From positions 1 to 15,150 of the forward strand of contig JANXNM010000022.1 of assembly GCA_025354065.1 (NCBI GenBank): 15,150 nucleotides of DNA, in the 5' to 3' direction. Position numbers and translations under genes: made by a program. This stretch comes from Synechococcales cyanobacterium 340R_concoct_173_sub. Lineage in GTDB: Bacteria; Cyanobacteriota; Cyanobacteriia; Leptolyngbyales; Leptolyngbyaceae. The notes under the pieces are model-generated. The model was not told the DNA's origin, searched no databases, and saw only the letters and a list, made by a program, of their open reading frames with translations. This document shows, one piece after another, positions 14,244 through 15,150 of the stretch (positions are counted from its first letter, which is position 1; each line of letters begins with the position of its first letter).

Positions 14244-15149
14244 CTAAACACTCACCTTGACTTGCCACCAGTTTAATTTTCCTGTATCCCCCGCAATGCT
14301 ATCAATCACTTCCAGTTGCCAATTGCCTTGACTTGCGCTGCCCAAGAGTAAACGCAGAGATGCCGTATTTGCCAAGGTATAACTAGTTTGAAGCTTGGTT
14401 CTAATCCCCAGAGTGCGGCCTTGGAGCAAAATCCGATCGCCACTCGGGGCAATCACGGCAATTTCGACATCACCTAGATAGGCATGATCGATGTCTACCG
14501 CGATCGTAATGTCCTGAATATTACCTGCCTCCGCCAATTTGACACTAGTTACAAGCCCTTCAGTATCGCCATCAGGAATCGCTTGAGCCGTGTTGTAAGT
14601 GGCGGAAAACGATCGTCCTGAATTTAGCACTTGAACTGAGCGCTTTTGGACCGCAAGTTGGACGGCTTTTTGAGCATTCACTTTGCCATAGCCAAACCAG
14701 TCCGATCGGCCTCCTTGCTCGTAGGTGCCTTTTTGGTAGCCAAACTGAGGATCCGGGTTCTGGTCTACAATTTTGTCGGTGGATTGCTCTAGAACTTGAC
14801 GAACTTCTCGGGCCGTAAGTCTTGGATTTGCTGACAAGACTAACGCTGCAACTCCGGCCACCAGTGGGCAAGCACTAGAGGTTCCCCCGAAGGCCGCAGG
14901 TCCAGAATCTGGCGTGTAATTCCCCGCATCATAGCCATCACTGTTAGTGCGATCGGTAGTGACGATGCCCAATCCTGGAAGATAAACGTTCACTTCCGGT
15001 GGAGTTGCCACATAGCCAAGTTCCGACAATCCCACCCCCGGCGGAGCATTATTGCTGGGCGCACAAACCGAAACCTGGGGACCCCAATTACTATAGGCCG
15101 CTTTGGTGCGAAGACTGGTGGAAGCCGAAACGGTAATTACATCTGGGTG
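14244..15149 (-). CDS. Subtilisin-family (S8) serine protease with P domain (5' end outside window)
   Basis: The frame is open to the right edge, so the GTG at 15035 is internal; 301 residues are visible, beginning HPDVITVSA, a standard subtilase segment. YSNWGPQVSVCAPS and then FGGTSSACPLVAGVAALVLSANP (about 87-109) follow, with the catalytic serine at about residue 91. The catalytic Asp and His, and any signal peptide, lie outside. After the protease domain, about residues 185-301 match a proprotein-convertase P domain (ITIAVDIDHAYLGDVEIAVIAPSG; WQLEVIDSIAGDTGKLNWWQVKV). Such P-domain subtilases occur in cyanobacteria, including calcium-dependent protease types; export is likely but the evidence lies outside. 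The stop is TAG at 14244-14246, with no terminator before the toxin-antitoxin operon. Confidence 0.92.
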   Translation of the reverse strand, partial: HPDVITVSASTSLRTKAAYSNWGPQVSVCAPSNNAPPGVGLSELGYVATPPEVNVYLPGLGIVTTDRTNSDGYDAGNYTPDSGPAAFGGTSSACPLVAGVAALVLSANPRLTAREVRQVLEQSTDKIVDQNPDPQFGYQKGTYEQGGRSDWFGYGKVNAQKAVQLAVQKRSVQVLNSGRSFSATYNTAQAIPDGDTEGLVTSVKLAEAGNIQDITIAVDIDHAYLGDVEIAVIAPSGDRILLQGRTLGIRTKLQTSYTLANTASLRLLLGSASQGNWQLEVIDSIAGDTGKLNWWQVKVSV

Positions 15150-15150
15150 A

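Noticed and set aside
15033..15035. GTG as start of the protease
   Set aside because: The frame is open to the window edge and upstream codons read HPDVITVSA and YSNWGPQVSVCAPS, which are subtilase sequence.
1..15150. CRISPR arrays, tRNA genes, insertion sequences or phage genes
   Set aside because: No regularly spaced repeats, tRNA-like cloverleaf, transposase motifs or terminal repeats were found by eye on either strand.

Overview
The window comes from a cyanobacterial chromosome. It carries a phycobilisome core gene (apcF), a carotenoid hydroxylase of the CrtR type, a type III glutamine synthetase (glnN) and a COP23-like secreted protein. It also holds three perfect copies of the cyanobacterial HIP1 octamer GCGATCGC and many CGATCG cores. 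No prophage, insertion sequence, CRISPR array, tRNA or rRNA was found. It reads as ordinary core genome with a small accessory patch (a toxin-antitoxin pair) near the right end.

Left part (1-4330, + strand): the 3' part of recJ (single-strand exonuclease, 5' end outside the window), then a closely spaced pair. The pair is an SPFH-domain protein of the YdjI/'virion core' type with a proline-rich linker and a C-terminal GYF_2-like domain, and a double zinc-ribbon protein anchored by one C-terminal membrane helix. This resembles the membrane-associated YdjG/YdjI part of the Bacillus subtilis PspA-linked ydjFGHI operon and is the least understood multi-gene unit here. A 24-bp perfect palindrome followed by a T-rich run separates it from the convergent glnN.

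Middle (4334-7500): glnN (- strand) and apcF (+ strand) diverge from a 482-bp intergenic region. It holds three dyad-symmetric elements, including a 22-bp near-perfect palindrome, and a degenerate NtcA-like site (ATA-N8-TAC read toward glnN). The region therefore joins nitrogen assimilation to light harvesting.

7580-9512 (- strand): an unrecognised 186-residue protein built of two gapless 69-residue repeats, and a DUF2252 protein. 9637-12214: ffh (signal recognition particle GTPase, with a good sigma70-type promoter) converges on crtR across a bidirectional hairpin terminator. 12454-13338: a COP23-like exported protein whose ribosome binding site lies just after a perfect hairpin. 13456-14197: a UPF0175/DUF3368 toxin-antitoxin operon, downstream of and co-oriented with the 3' part of a subtilisin-family protease with a P domain, cut by the right edge.

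All assignments rest on reading motifs and family resemblance by eye; no database search was run.
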